From Acidobacteriota bacterium (GTDB lineage: Bacteria > Acidobacteriota > Terriglobia > 2-12-FULL-54-10): 43,845 bases of DNA. Below, one piece after another: positions 8,437-16,852 of the stretch; position 1 is the first letter of the stretch, and each line of letters opens with the position of its first letter. A program made the translations under genes and the position numbers. Below the pieces are notes generated by a model that saw only the letters and a list, made by a program, of their open reading frames with translations, was not told the DNA's origin and searched no databases. The stretch spans positions 1 to 43,845 of the forward strand of contig JACPPJ010000004.1 in NCBI GenBank assembly GCA_016191085.1, given 5' to 3'.

Positions 8437-9459
8437 ATGATCCTCAAGACTGCACGTCGAATATTCTCACTCGCATTTGCCATCGTTTTTTGGGGCACCT
8501 GGGCCAGCGCGGACGGCATTCTATTCACGGTCACAGACCTCGGGAGCTTAACGACTCCGCTTGGACCAAACAAGACGCAGGCATTCGGCATAAACAACAG
8601 CGGTCAAGTCGTGGGTTGGTCCAACGGTCACGCCTTTGTGTGGACCAACGGCGTCATGACTGATCTGGGCACGCTTGGGGCAGATACGAGCCAAGCATAC
8701 GACATCAACGACCACGGACAAGTGGCAGGCTGGTCAGGCAGTCGGGCCTTCATCTGGGACGCTGTGAACGGGATGGTTGATCTCGGAATCTCCAACATAG
8801 CGCCGCCGTTCTTCGGCATTAACAATTCGGGACAGGTAGTCGGAGCCGGTGAAGCTCCATCAGGTGCCAAGAGTCCGTTCCTGTGGCAAAACGGCAGCAC
8901 TACTTTTCTCGGGAATCTGAACGGGATTTGTTGCAATGAAGCTCGCGCCATCAATGAATCCGGTCAGATCGTCGGTGACGGTTTCATCTGGCAAAACGGT
9001 GTAATGAGCGCATTGGGAATCAACAGCGCATTTGATATCAACAACGCGGGTCAGGCAGTCGGGTATCAGAAGGTGTCTGGAAAGTCACATGCCGTGCTGT
9101 GGAATGGGTTCGGGAACATCCTCGATTTGGGAACCCTTGGAGGCGCGGAGAGCAACGCTTACGGCATCAATGGGACCGGACAAGTGGTCGGCTATGCGAC
9201 AATTCCCACCGGCGAAATACATGCCTTCTTATGGGATGCCCAGATCGGGTTAACAGATGTTAACCCTTCAGGATGGCGAAACACCTACGCCCAATCCATC
9301 AATGATACGGGGCAGATCGTTGGTTGGGGTACCAATCCGAACGGAGAAGAAGGAGCCTTTCTCTTAACGCCCGTTCAACCTGTGCCGGAACCGGGAATGC
9401 TTGTACTGCTCGTTTCAGGACTTGTGGGAGTCGGTTCCTTTATCCGCAAATCGCTGTAA
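8437..9459 (+). CDS. HAF-repeat exported protein with PEP-CTERM anchor
   Basis: A 340-residue protein. The start at 8437 is set by AGGAG 11 bases upstream and by an immediate signal peptide ending near WASADG. The mature part is about seven copies of a repeat with the core INxxGQxVG followed by HAFxW and a DLGTLG motif (HAF/YncE-like repeat), probably a small beta-propeller. The C-terminus has VPEPG, a hydrophobic stretch and a final basic RKSL, which is the PEP-CTERM sorting signal recognised by an exosortase. No exosortase gene is in the window, so sorting relies on a host enzyme elsewhere or fails. It lies alone as cargo of the island. Confidence 0.85.
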   Translation: MILKTARRIFSLAFAIVFWGTWASADGILFTVTDLGSLTTPLGPNKTQAFGINNSGQVVGWSNGHAFVWTNGVMTDLGTLGADTSQAYDINDHGQVAGWSGSRAFIWDAVNGMVDLGISNIAPPFFGINNSGQVVGAGEAPSGAKSPFLWQNGSTTFLGNLNGICCNEARAINESGQIVGDGFIWQNGVMSALGINSAFDINNAGQAVGYQKVSGKSHAVLWNGFGNILDLGTLGGAESNAYGINGTGQVVGYATIPTGEIHAFLWDAQIGLTDVNPSGWRNTYAQSINDTGQIVGWGTNPNGEEGAFLLTPVQPVPEPGMLVLLVSGLVGVGSFIRKSL

Positions 9460-9582
9460 ACGGAAATACTGCTGGAATAGTTAGCTGCTGACCTGCTTCA
9501 CCAGTCTTGTTGAACCGGATAGCAGGCGGTGTTAGAATCGCCCCGCATCGCCGTAAGCCCACAGGCGCGATGTAGAGGGCTC

Positions 9583-9783
9583 ATGTTGCATTCGTGGAAG
9601 CTGGCCTCAGTGGGTTGCCTCTTGATTGCCGCACCGCTATTCGCTCAGTCCACGAAACCCGTCACCATCCCCTATGTAATCCCAGATGCTCCGAGCGGGA
9701 CTGAAAGAATCCCCAAATTCCGAACGCCGTCGAACCAAAACGAGGTGGTCAGTTTCGACCGCATGACCACGTTTGCTGACTAG
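9583..9783 (+). CDS. Short exported hypothetical protein
   Basis: A 66-residue protein from ATG 9583 (AGAGGG just upstream). Residues 1-22 form a signal peptide ending at PLFAQ. The remaining 44 residues are Pro-rich and polar (VTIPYVIPDAPSG). An earlier in-frame start at 9529 would put 18 residues in front of the signal sequence and is less likely. It ends 9 bases before the next gene, so it is probably co-transcribed with the matrixin. Function unknown. Confidence 0.55.
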   Translation: MLHSWKLASVGCLLIAAPLFAQSTKPVTIPYVIPDAPSGTERIPKFRTPSNQNEVVSFDRMTTFAD

Positions 9784-9792
9784 AGGAACCAA

Positions 9793-10416
9793 ATGAGCAC
9801 TTCTCTTCGATTTCGGACACTCTTGGCACTCATATTTCTTTCCGAATGGCTAATTGGAGGAGCGTTGGCCTCCAGCGTTCGGCAGGTAACGATGCGGGAA
9901 ATGATAGAGCGCTCCGAGTTTGTGTTTGAAGGAAAAGTTATCAAAGCAGAGTCGCGCCTTTCTCCCGACCGGAGCAAAATAAACACCTTTTTCACTTTTG
10001 AGATTGCGGAAATCATCAAGGGCAGCTATCCAGCCGACACGATCGAATTATCCTTTCTCGGCGGGACTGTTGGCGATCTCAGTTTAGTCGTTTCAGATAT
10101 GCATTTCCCGGAATCAGGAGAGGCTGGAATTTATTTTGTAGAGAACTTGAGCCGCCGACAAGTGCACCCGTTTTACGGTTGGGATCAAGGGCATTTCTTA
10201 ATCAGGCGCGAATCGGGCGGTGCGGACGTTGTGTTGACGCGGAGTGGGCGTAAAATCACCGCGATAGACTCCGGCGTCTCAAAGCAGGAGATGGGGTTGA
10301 CCACAGGCATTGCTCTGGGTGTTTCGATAAATGACCGCCGTGAGAAAGGATTAACGCCAGGAGAATTCAAACGGAAATTACGGGAGGTGCTAAGGGAAAC
10401 TGGAGGTGCTCAGTGA
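9793..10416 (+). CDS. Exported hypothetical protein upstream of the matrixin
   Basis: A 207-residue protein with a signal peptide (cleavage likely after GGALAS) and a GAGGA Shine-Dalgarno. The mature region is a single beta-rich domain (VFEGKVIKAESRLS, TFFTFEIAEIIKGSYPADTI, GEAGIYFVENLSR). This 'protein secreted with metalloprotease' layout, with the segment following 'seyvFeGkV', is common but unnamed as far as I know. Its stop overlaps the GTG start of the matrixin (GTGA at 10413-10416), so the two are translationally coupled. A role as partner, inhibitor or substrate of the protease is inference only. Confidence 0.68.
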   Translation: MSTSLRFRTLLALIFLSEWLIGGALASSVRQVTMREMIERSEFVFEGKVIKAESRLSPDRSKINTFFTFEIAEIIKGSYPADTIELSFLGGTVGDLSLVVSDMHFPESGEAGIYFVENLSRRQVHPFYGWDQGHFLIRRESGGADVVLTRSGRKITAIDSGVSKQEMGLTTGIALGVSINDRREKGLTPGEFKRKLREVLRETGGAQ

Positions 10417-12143
10417 AAAAGTTCCTCCATGGGTTGACGAGCCTGACATTGCTTGCGCTCTTGGGTGGCGAGGCTGTCGCCTATAAGCTTGTCGGCGCAA
10501 AGTGGGCAGACGCAACGACCACATTTTATGTGGACATCCCCGAATTGGGAGGTGAAAAGGAGAAATGGAACAATGCATTTGAAAGTGCAATGGCCTCATG
10601 GAACACGAGAACTGTATTTAGTTTCAGAATCGTGAGAGCTGTTTATGCTGACCCTTGTTCGTCGCCAGAGATCGGTCCGAGGAACGGTGTCAAATTTGAT
10701 GCGACTGTTTGCGGCGATTCATGGGGAGAGACGACACTCGCCGTGACCAAAATGTTTTTTAGCCGAAGTGGAGCTTTTGTCCAAGCTGGGGTTCTGTTTA
10801 ACGCGGAACGCAGTTGGGATGTGTACGCCGATCCCCGGCAAAACACTACCTTTGACTTCCGTCGAGTTGCTGTGCATGAATTGGGGCACGCCCTTGGGCT
10901 AGCCCACGAGGACAACGTCCCCGCGATTATGTCAACATTCGTAGGGAATGTTACGGACCCCCAACCCGACGACATTGAAGCAACAAACATGCTCTACGGC
11001 TCGGTGCTCATGGCTTCGCCGAGCCCTTGCACTATTGTGTTTGGCAGCACTTGTGCGACCACGATCAGTTGGATAACACCGAATTTCGATGCTGTTCAGG
11101 TATGGGTACAACAGGTCGGCGTCGCAGGCGGTCCAGTTCCCTTCGCGAACGGCTCATCCAAGGAAGGTGCCGCTACTTGGATCCAAGCTCCTCCAAACCG
11201 ATATGTATTCTTGCTGTACCCTGCTGATGATGTTCTTGATCCAGAGTCTTTGCGGCGCGGCTTACGACCGCTCTTGTCTTCCGTTACGGTCACAGCAATT
11301 GTCCCGTCCGGGACGATTTCCGCAAATCCGAATCCCTGCACTATTCCGTCGGGTGGCAGCACTTGTGCGGCAAACATTACTTGGACCACACAGAACGTCA
11401 ACTCTGCTGAGGTATGGCTACGGATTAATGGGGGAGCGGAGGTCCTATTTGCCCGCGACACCTCGGGTTCGGAATTAGTCCGTTGGATTTCTGGGGGAAA
11501 CAATCGATACGAATTCCTCCTTTACAACACCTCTGGCACGAGGACCGCTCTTGCGACCGTAACGGTAATTGCCACTGTGCAACAACCGCCACCTACAACG
11601 CGGACAATAACACTGATAGTCACCAATCGGCTGGTGTATCCCATCAACCTATTCGCGAACGGAGCAGCGATCGGAAGTGTGCCTGGGAGTGCAACAAGAA
11701 CCGCAAGCGCGCAGGTTCCGACTGTCGCGCTTTCGCTTTCCTGGGTGCTGGTGCGGCCCAGAGTTGGCGGAACCGGCCCGGAAATAGGAGAGCAGATGTC
11801 AGGCACCTTTCAGATTGCTAATCCGAAGGATACGGAAGTGCTTATAGTGGACAATATAGTTGGGGATCAATGGTATTTTGTCCCCTTTATCAATAATCGA
11901 ACCAGCAGTGATCTCTTAATGGAGGTCAATGGGGGCCTGCAATCTCAAAACAGGTGCAATTGCGTAGCTCCTGCTTTCACGGATGTCGCAATTGGTTACT
12001 ATCGCTTGTTTAGCACCAGCAATGTGCGCGCCTATCGAGCGGACAGTAATTACACTGGACGATATACATATTTCGACAACTTTGTTCCTTTTGTGGAGAA
12101 TCAAACCGGTATCTTGCGCCTGCCTTTCTCGAATGTCCCGTAG
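10413..12143 (+). CDS. Exported matrixin-type (M10) zinc metalloprotease with two Cys-paired beta domains
   Basis: A 576-residue protein with a GTG start and GGAGG 6 bases upstream. The signal peptide covers residues 1-23. The catalytic domain carries the metzincin zinc site HELGHALGLAH (His155, Glu156, His159, His165) and the Met-turn AIMS near residue 173. There is no obvious pro-domain cysteine switch, which fits the short bacterial matrixin family. Two related beta modules follow (near residues 205-290 and 305-385), each with a CTI...CA disulfide pair and a W-rich core, then an unassigned C-terminal domain. It probably digests or binds extracellular protein. It is the third gene of a coupled exported trio and the likely functional cargo of the island. 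Confidence 0.87.
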   Translation: MKKFLHGLTSLTLLALLGGEAVAYKLVGAKWADATTTFYVDIPELGGEKEKWNNAFESAMASWNTRTVFSFRIVRAVYADPCSSPEIGPRNGVKFDATVCGDSWGETTLAVTKMFFSRSGAFVQAGVLFNAERSWDVYADPRQNTTFDFRRVAVHELGHALGLAHEDNVPAIMSTFVGNVTDPQPDDIEATNMLYGSVLMASPSPCTIVFGSTCATTISWITPNFDAVQVWVQQVGVAGGPVPFANGSSKEGAATWIQAPPNRYVFLLYPADDVLDPESLRRGLRPLLSSVTVTAIVPSGTISANPNPCTIPSGGSTCAANITWTTQNVNSAEVWLRINGGAEVLFARDTSGSELVRWISGGNNRYEFLLYNTSGTRTALATVTVIATVQQPPPTTRTITLIVTNRLVYPINLFANGAAIGSVPGSATRTASAQVPTVALSLSWVLVRPRVGGTGPEIGEQMSGTFQIANPKDTEVLIVDNIVGDQWYFVPFINNRTSSDLLMEVNGGLQSQNRCNCVAPAFTDVAIGYYRLFSTSNVRAYRADSNYTGRYTYFDNFVPFVENQTGILRLPFSNVP

Positions 12144-12147
12144 TCGA

Positions 12148-12252
12148 GTTGACGTGCAGGCAGTCAAGAACCCACCCAGCGGAAACGCCGTCCCGGTTGT
12201 GCTCACAATCGGCGGCGTGGCATCGAACACCGTCACAATCGCGGTGCAGTAA
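12148..12252 (+). pseudogene. Fragment of a TIGR03437-like C-terminal domain
   Basis: The last 34 codons before a TAA read PPSGNAVPVVLTIGGVASN and then TVTIAVQ. This matches the end of the Ig-like C-terminal domain seen repeatedly in Solibacter-type proteins. No start or upstream domain is present; the matrixin stop is 5 bases before it. It is a leftover tail of a larger gene, perhaps from an earlier insertion or deletion at this end of the island. Confidence 0.55.
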
Positions 12253-12573
12253 CGCCAAAGATCGCTTAATGAAATCGAGTCTCCCATTCCGTGAGTGTGC
12301 CGGTCCTAAATTCCAAATTTCAATTCGAGGCAGGCTAAGGGTCCCATCGCACCTCCCGCAATTTTCCTGAGCGGGAAGCCTCGTCACTCCGGCTGTGTGG
12401 CGGTATTCTGGTCTCCGCGCCATGCGATACGGACTGTGCCCTATTCTGTGCCCCGGGCATTTGGTAAAAGCTCCAATTTGCCAATTGGGGCACAGTCTGA
12501 CCGGGGCGCTTAGTCCCCTGATTTGCTTACACAAAGCGGGCATTTGCAGTCTTCCGTGGTCCCCTCGGGACCA
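12253..12573. other. Distal end of the island, no gene seen
   Basis: This 321-base stretch lies between the TIGR03437-like fragment and the distal attachment site. It contains the TGTGCCC repeat cluster noted separately. Short antisense frames here simply read through the tRNA half-copy and have no recognisable product. Confidence 0.5.
12435..12494. repeat. TGTGCCC repeats near the distal attachment site
   Basis: TGTGCCC at 12435 and TGTGCCCC at 12447 are spaced 12 bases apart with an intervening TATTC. This mirrors 3731/3743 (AATTC between), and an inverted GGGGCACA lies at 12487-12494. Location 80-140 bases inside the core and symmetry between the two ends fit arm-type integrase or excisionase sites. 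Confidence 0.45.
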
Positions 12574-12619
12574 CCTGTCACGCAGGAGGTCGCGAGTTCG
12601 AGTCTCGTCGGCCCCGCCA
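12574..12619 (+). repeat. Attachment site, distal copy (tRNA-Asp 3' half)
   Basis: Identical over 46 bases to 3638-3683, including the encoded CCA, but without the 5' half of the tRNA, so it cannot fold as a tRNA. It marks the right boundary of the island and should not be annotated as a tRNA gene. Confidence 0.93.
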
Positions 12620-12649
12620 TGATCTCGCAACAATTAATTTCGGATAGCT

Positions 12650-13268
12650 TCACTGATGTCCGGCTGAGACGGCAGCGATTTTGCTGCGATCGGTGTTCTG
12701 TGCTCTGAACGCAGTCACCTCGGCTTGCAACTGCCAAGTGTCGGCTGCGAGTTGCGCAATCTGTTCCTTCAGAGCTTCGATCTGCTCATCCTTCTGGCGG
12801 CTGATTTCTCTTGACTGTATTTGCTGTTCCTTGACCGCCTCGATGAGCACGGCCGTCAGGCGAGCGTAGTCCAAACCTCGTACATCCTTGCCATTCTCTG
12901 TAGGTGACCACTTCAGGAACGACATCGCGAACTTCCTCCGCAATCAACCCGATGTCGTGCTTGCCGGTCTCCTCCCAGTTGAAGATGACGCCGCGCAGCC
13001 GCTCGACCTTTTCCAACGCGCCTGCCATGGTCTGGATATTGGTCTTGAAGCGCCGGGAACTAGAACAACTGATATTGCTGCCGCACACAGCCCCACCTGC
13101 CAGGATATACCCACTTCCCCTGATATCGCCGTTCACGAACAGCCTTTCAAGGGAGGAGACGGTTACGGACGTGACGCGGCGCCGATCATCATTCCAGCAG
13201 AGGAGTGCTGCACAAATTTTGATTTTCAATGGAAAGTATCCGAAATCCAAAGCGATTATGTTGCCCAC
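12650..13268 (-). pseudogene. Remnant of an S74-type tail-fibre/intramolecular chaperone protein
   Basis: The first frame holds VNGDIRGSGYILAGGAVCG, then CSSSRRFKTNIQTM and LIAEEVRDVVPEVVTYRE. A second frame resumes at NGKDVRGLDYARLTAVLIEA and ends with a long coiled coil (EIEALKEQ-type heptads). Together they are the endosialidase-chaperone (peptidase S74) domain, in which a Ser/Lys dyad releases the trimerised fibre. The frames meet near 12905, where one missing base in 'gagaatggc' would restore TYRENGKDV. The N-terminal fibre part is also missing beyond about 13200. Such domains are common on acidobacterial surface proteins as well as phage fibres. It lies just outside the island boundary. 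Confidence 0.72.
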
Positions 13269-13290
13269 GAAGAGCAGGAGTAGAGTTCGG

Positions 13291-13734
13291 TTACTCCACG
13301 CAACCGGGGAACAGGTAGGAAGTCGGCTGGCTGCGCATGGCGACGATCTGAAACATTTTGGAAAAGGCGGTTTGCAGGTCTGTATCGAACTTGTTCGTGT
13401 CCAGCACGCGCGGGCTGATCACAACCGTGTAACCCCAAGGGGAAGGCGATAAGGAGCCGGTGGTCTGTACCACCGACCATTCCACCTCGCGCCGGCACTC
13501 TGCGGTCGTGGCATAGAACGGAGCGACCATTACGCGGGTGCTGCTGGGAATCAGGTTGACGGTCCATGACCACAGCGGATCGTTTTTCCACGGCTCGGCG
13601 GCTTTATCGAACGCTTCGTCGAAAGCCGCCAGCCGAACCACGTGTCCGAAGTGTATCACTTCGATCCCGTGTCCCGGAGTCATGAATCCCATGGGGTTGA
13701 ACAAAAACCCGAACCCCAGAATGACCTCCAGCAT
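13291..13734 (-). CDS. Hypothetical protein
   Basis: 147 residues from ATG 13734, chosen because GGAGGG lies about 5 bases before it; the frame is open further upstream to 13821. It starts MLEVILGFGFLFNPMGFM and continues with aromatic-rich segments (EPWKNDPLWSWTVNLIPSS, EWSVVQTTGSLSPSPWGYTV). There is no signal peptide, membrane helix of standard length or motif I recognise. It follows the S74 remnant's strand but is about 20 bases upstream of it, so it might be a cargo or accessory domain of the same locus. Moderate confidence that it is a real gene. Confidence 0.45.
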   Translation of the reverse strand: MLEVILGFGFLFNPMGFMTPGHGIEVIHFGHVVRLAAFDEAFDKAAEPWKNDPLWSWTVNLIPSSTRVMVAPFYATTAECRREVEWSVVQTTGSLSPSPWGYTVVISPRVLDTNKFDTDLQTAFSKMFQIVAMRSQPTSYLFPGCVE

Positions 13735-14156
13735 GCATCCCTCCGACGTCACGATTTCTGCAAGGGATCTGGTCGGTTTCAAGACGGCCGTCTTTATCTG
13801 GGGTAGCAACTGTGGTGCCATTCACGAGTAGCCGCCTAATCTCGTGGATCGGCATCAAACAGTTGGCGCATGTGCCGCTCGCGACGCCTCTGGACCGCGT
13901 ATATGTTGAACACTGACGGAACGCTGCTACTGAACCTCGGAACAATCCTTCTCCCGTATTCCAAGTACAAGTGAATTCAACTGCACAGATGGCGGCGCTC
14001 TTCCCGCGACCAACTCTAAATAGATCATGGGTTACGCAACTTTTCTGCGTCGCGGCGTTCGCGCGGACCCCTGGAACTTGGCATGCTGGATACGTGGCTG
14101 ACCCGGGTACCTGCGCAGAGTTGTCCAACCTCCCTGCAGCAGAAAAGGAAAACCGG
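13735..14156. other. Intergenic stretch before the phosphotransferase
   Basis: 422 bases between divergent genes. The phosphotransferase frame is open back to 13971, but this part lacks homology-like features and the better ribosome-binding site is at 14144. I see no repeat, RNA or terminator here. Confidence 0.45.
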
Positions 14157-15161
14157 ATGGAAGACGGCGCCACCCGTGCGATGGCGGAGACCCTTCAGGA
14201 GGGCCTGTCACAACTGCGGGGAAGAGCGTTGCGGATTGTGGAGTTGGTCCGCCATCCCCTCGAAAAGCCATCCAGCTTCCACTGTGAGCGACTCCGGGTT
14301 CTGCTGGGCGGAGGAGAGCAACTGCCGGTCTTCTTCAAGGATTTGAACCCGCAGAATCAATCGGAGGAGACGCGCAGAATCCGGCGTGCGGACATTAGCC
14401 TAAGCCGCCGCGAATTGCTGATGTACCGGTCGGTGTTCGCCCGCGAGCGCTTTGGCACTCCACAGCTATACGCATTCCGATGGGAACCCAGCCGTGCCAT
14501 CCTCTGGCTGTTTCTGGAAGATGCCGGCCTCCTCACGTTGAACAACTCTGGGGATTTCACCCACTGGGTCGAAACTGCCAAATGGGCAGCGCGGTTCCAT
14601 GCTGCTGTCCGGCATTTTCCCACCTCTCGCATCGGCTTTCTTCCTCAATTTGACCGATCGCATTACTGGGATTGCGTGAAGCGAGTACAAAGCAAACTAC
14701 CTGAACTAAGCTCGGACGACCGCGCGTTCGTTTATCAATCGCTCGAAGACTACATTCCCTTAATCGAGTGGCTAAGTGGATTGCCCCGGACCTTGATACA
14801 TGGAGAGATGTTTCCATCCAATATCGTTCTCCGGGCCGGAGCGCACGAGCGGCTCATCGCTGCAGTGGACTGGGAATCGGCTGCGATTGGACCTCACATG
14901 CTTGACGTGGTGAGTCTCACGTCCGGGATGTGGAATGTCGAACAGCGGCGGATCCTGTGGCGCAATTACTTCGACCAGTACCAGCTTGCGACGGGAGTAG
15001 AACTGGACTGGGATGCTTTTACGCGCGAACTCGGCGGCATCGCGCTGTACCACGCGCTGAGCTGGATCGCCCGATGGCCCGGCCGCAACTTCGCACCGCA
15101 GCTACAAGGATGGATCGCTGAGTTGAAATCTGTAATGAAATACTACTTTCTCGCCGGTTAA
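14157..15161 (+). CDS. Aminoglycoside-phosphotransferase-family kinase
   Basis: A 334-residue protein with the protein-kinase-like APH fold. In the C-terminal lobe, TLIHGEMFPSNIV is the catalytic loop (Brenner-type HGDxxxxN, here HGE, as in the 'HGEFYPSN' subfamily). AAVDWESAAIGPHMLDVVSL is the metal-binding DxE segment followed by the expected aspartate. The substrate is unknown; small alcohols, choline or sugars are as likely as antibiotics, and nothing nearby suggests resistance. The start is ATG 14157 with AAGGA upstream. The gene stands alone, about 105 bases before the glutamate dehydrogenase. Confidence 0.8.
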   Translation: MEDGATRAMAETLQEGLSQLRGRALRIVELVRHPLEKPSSFHCERLRVLLGGGEQLPVFFKDLNPQNQSEETRRIRRADISLSRRELLMYRSVFARERFGTPQLYAFRWEPSRAILWLFLEDAGLLTLNNSGDFTHWVETAKWAARFHAAVRHFPTSRIGFLPQFDRSHYWDCVKRVQSKLPELSSDDRAFVYQSLEDYIPLIEWLSGLPRTLIHGEMFPSNIVLRAGAHERLIAAVDWESAAIGPHMLDVVSLTSGMWNVEQRRILWRNYFDQYQLATGVELDWDAFTRELGGIALYHALSWIARWPGRNFAPQLQGWIAELKSVMKYYFLAG

Positions 15162-15266
15162 TCCGCTGGTACTGTTCCCCGCTGCATTCGTTTCGAGTTG
15201 AATCCGCACCCGACCGAGGCGTATTCTTCTCCTCTGTATGAATCCCACGCCAAAGGCCCCACAAAC

Positions 15267-16547
15267 ATGACTCCTGCCGCACCTGCGACTGAGCCTCAAC
15301 CTGCTCCTGCGCCGATCGAGAATCCACGCGACATCACCGCGTACAACTTTCGTGTCGCGGCGGACCGGTTAGGTCTCGACACGGAGATGCGTATGCTGCT
15401 AAGCACGCCCTTCCGCGAACTACGTGTCGAGGTTCCTGTGCGGCTGGACGATGGCTCGCTGAAAGTGTTCCTAGGTTACCGGATTCAGCACAACGGTGGG
15501 CGAGGTCCGGCGAAAGGCGGCATCCGTTACCATCCGGCCGTTACTGTGGACGAGGTCCGCGCGCTCGCTGAGGCCATGACATGGAAGACGGCCTTGGTCA
15601 ACATCCCATTCGGCGGCGCCAAGGGAGGGATCGTCTGCGATCCACTAACGATGAGCCAGCGCGAGCTCGAGCGCCTGACGCGCCGCTACACTTCGCGCAT
15701 TCAGGTAATTCTGGGACCCTTCCGCGATATCCCCGCTCCGGATATGAATACCAATGCGCAGGTGATGACGTGGATATTTGATGAATACAGTGCTCACCAC
15801 GGCTACACGCCCGCATGTGTCACGGGCAAGCCGGTGGAGCTCGGGGGATCGCTGGGACGCGAACAGGCCACCGGAAACGGCGTCTCGATCGTAGTGCGCG
15901 AGATCATGCGGGAGTTGGGTAGGCCTGTTGAAGGCGCCACAGTAGCGATTCAGGGTTTCGGCAACGTAGGCAGTAACGCTGCCGTCGCGCTGAACCGCAT
16001 GGGCGGGCGGATCATCGGTATCAGTGATGTCTATGGAGGGATCTTCTCAGCGAAAGGGATCAGCCTGGACGAACTCGACGTGCATCGTAAAGCGACGGGA
16101 AAGATTCAGGGATTCGCCGGAACCCAGCCGATCTCGAACGAAGATCTGCTGGAGCTGAAATGCGATGTGCTGATACCTGCAGCCCTGGAATGCGTGATTC
16201 ATCGCAGGAATGCTGAACGCGTTCAGGCCAGCGTGATCGCCGAGGCCGCCAATCTCCCCACCACGGCTGAAGCGGGAGAAATCCTCGACCGGCGGGGCGT
16301 GGTGGTCGTCCCTGATGTGCTGACCAACGCCGGCGGCGTCACTGTTTCATACTTCGAATGGACGCAAAACCTGCAACAGCTCTTCTGGGAAGAGAGCCGC
16401 GTCAATGCGGAGATGGAAAAGATCATGGTGAACGCGTTCCGCAATGTCTTGACGCGCTCGCGGTCGGAAAAGATCTCCATGCGCGCAGCCGCCTACGCCA
16501 TCGCCATCGAACGCGTCGCACGAGCCGAAAAGCTGCGCGGTATCTGA
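15267..16547 (+). CDS. gdhA: Glu/Leu/Phe/Val dehydrogenase, probably glutamate dehydrogenase
   Basis: Interconverts glutamate and 2-oxoglutarate plus ammonia with NAD(P). It is 426 residues, the usual length of the hexameric small form. The substrate domain has GYRIQHNGGRGPAKGGIRYH and the catalytic segment TWKTALVNIPFGGAKGGI, with the catalytic Lys in PFGGAKGG. DMNTNAQVMTWIFDEY follows. The Rossmann domain begins TVAIQGFGNVGSNAAV, and an acidic or polar residue choice after it would decide NAD versus NADP, which I cannot settle. NAGGVTVSYFEWTQNL near the end is family-typical. ATG 15267 begins a Pro/Ala-rich arm (TPAAPATEPQPAPAP); a TTG at 15198 is in frame but less likely. Confidence 0.93.
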   Translation: MTPAAPATEPQPAPAPIENPRDITAYNFRVAADRLGLDTEMRMLLSTPFRELRVEVPVRLDDGSLKVFLGYRIQHNGGRGPAKGGIRYHPAVTVDEVRALAEAMTWKTALVNIPFGGAKGGIVCDPLTMSQRELERLTRRYTSRIQVILGPFRDIPAPDMNTNAQVMTWIFDEYSAHHGYTPACVTGKPVELGGSLGREQATGNGVSIVVREIMRELGRPVEGATVAIQGFGNVGSNAAVALNRMGGRIIGISDVYGGIFSAKGISLDELDVHRKATGKIQGFAGTQPISNEDLLELKCDVLIPAALECVIHRRNAERVQASVIAEAANLPTTAEAGEILDRRGVVVVPDVLTNAGGVTVSYFEWTQNLQQLFWEESRVNAEMEKIMVNAFRNVLTRSRSEKISMRAAAYAIAIERVARAEKLRGI

Positions 16548-16852
16548 ACGCGTCGCCGGCACTCGAATCGCCCAGCCGCTTTGTCGTAAGACGAGCAGTC
16601 CTCCTTTCACTACATGAGCGCCGGGAAAGATTTTCCAATCCGCGACAGCACATGGGATAGTTTCCTCGCCCCCGCGCTCCACTGATCCTGCTAACCCCTT
16701 GTATCTCGTTGGTGAGACGCCACACATATTGGCAAAGCACTTGCGCTCGACTCCTGTAAGTGGTGTCGCATCCTTGTTGATCGGCCCGAAGGGTATACAC
16801 ATATTCAACGTTGAGTGATTGGGCCGTTCAGCAATACGAACCAGGAGGGTTT
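16548..16852. other. Intergenic region after gdhA
   Basis: About 305 bases. Minus-strand frames here overlap the gdhA end in antisense and have no recognisable product. The AGGAGGG for the next gene lies at 16842-16848. Nothing else stands out. Confidence 0.45.

Larger units (their letters stand above)
3638..12619. mobile_element. tRNA-Asp-integrated genomic island, about 8.9 kb
   Basis: The element is bounded by a perfect 46-bp direct repeat of the tRNA-Asp 3' half at 3638-3683 and 12574-12619, with 8936 bases between equivalent positions. The integrase remnant lies immediately inside the tRNA end and points toward it, the usual order for tRNA-targeting integrative elements. Contents in order are a broken integrase, a zinc-finger protein, a Cys-rich protein, a small MerR-like protein, a P-loop ATPase with a winged helix, an XRE regulator, a PEP-CTERM protein and three overlapping exported proteins including a matrixin. 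The interior reads more A/T-rich than the flanks. No capsid, relaxase or conjugation genes are visible, so it is probably a mobilisable or satellite-type island that is now immobile by itself. Confidence 0.88.

Noticed and set aside
12574..12619. A second tRNA-Asp gene
   Set aside because: Only the 3' half is present; the acceptor and D-arm 5' sequences are absent, so it is an attachment-site copy.
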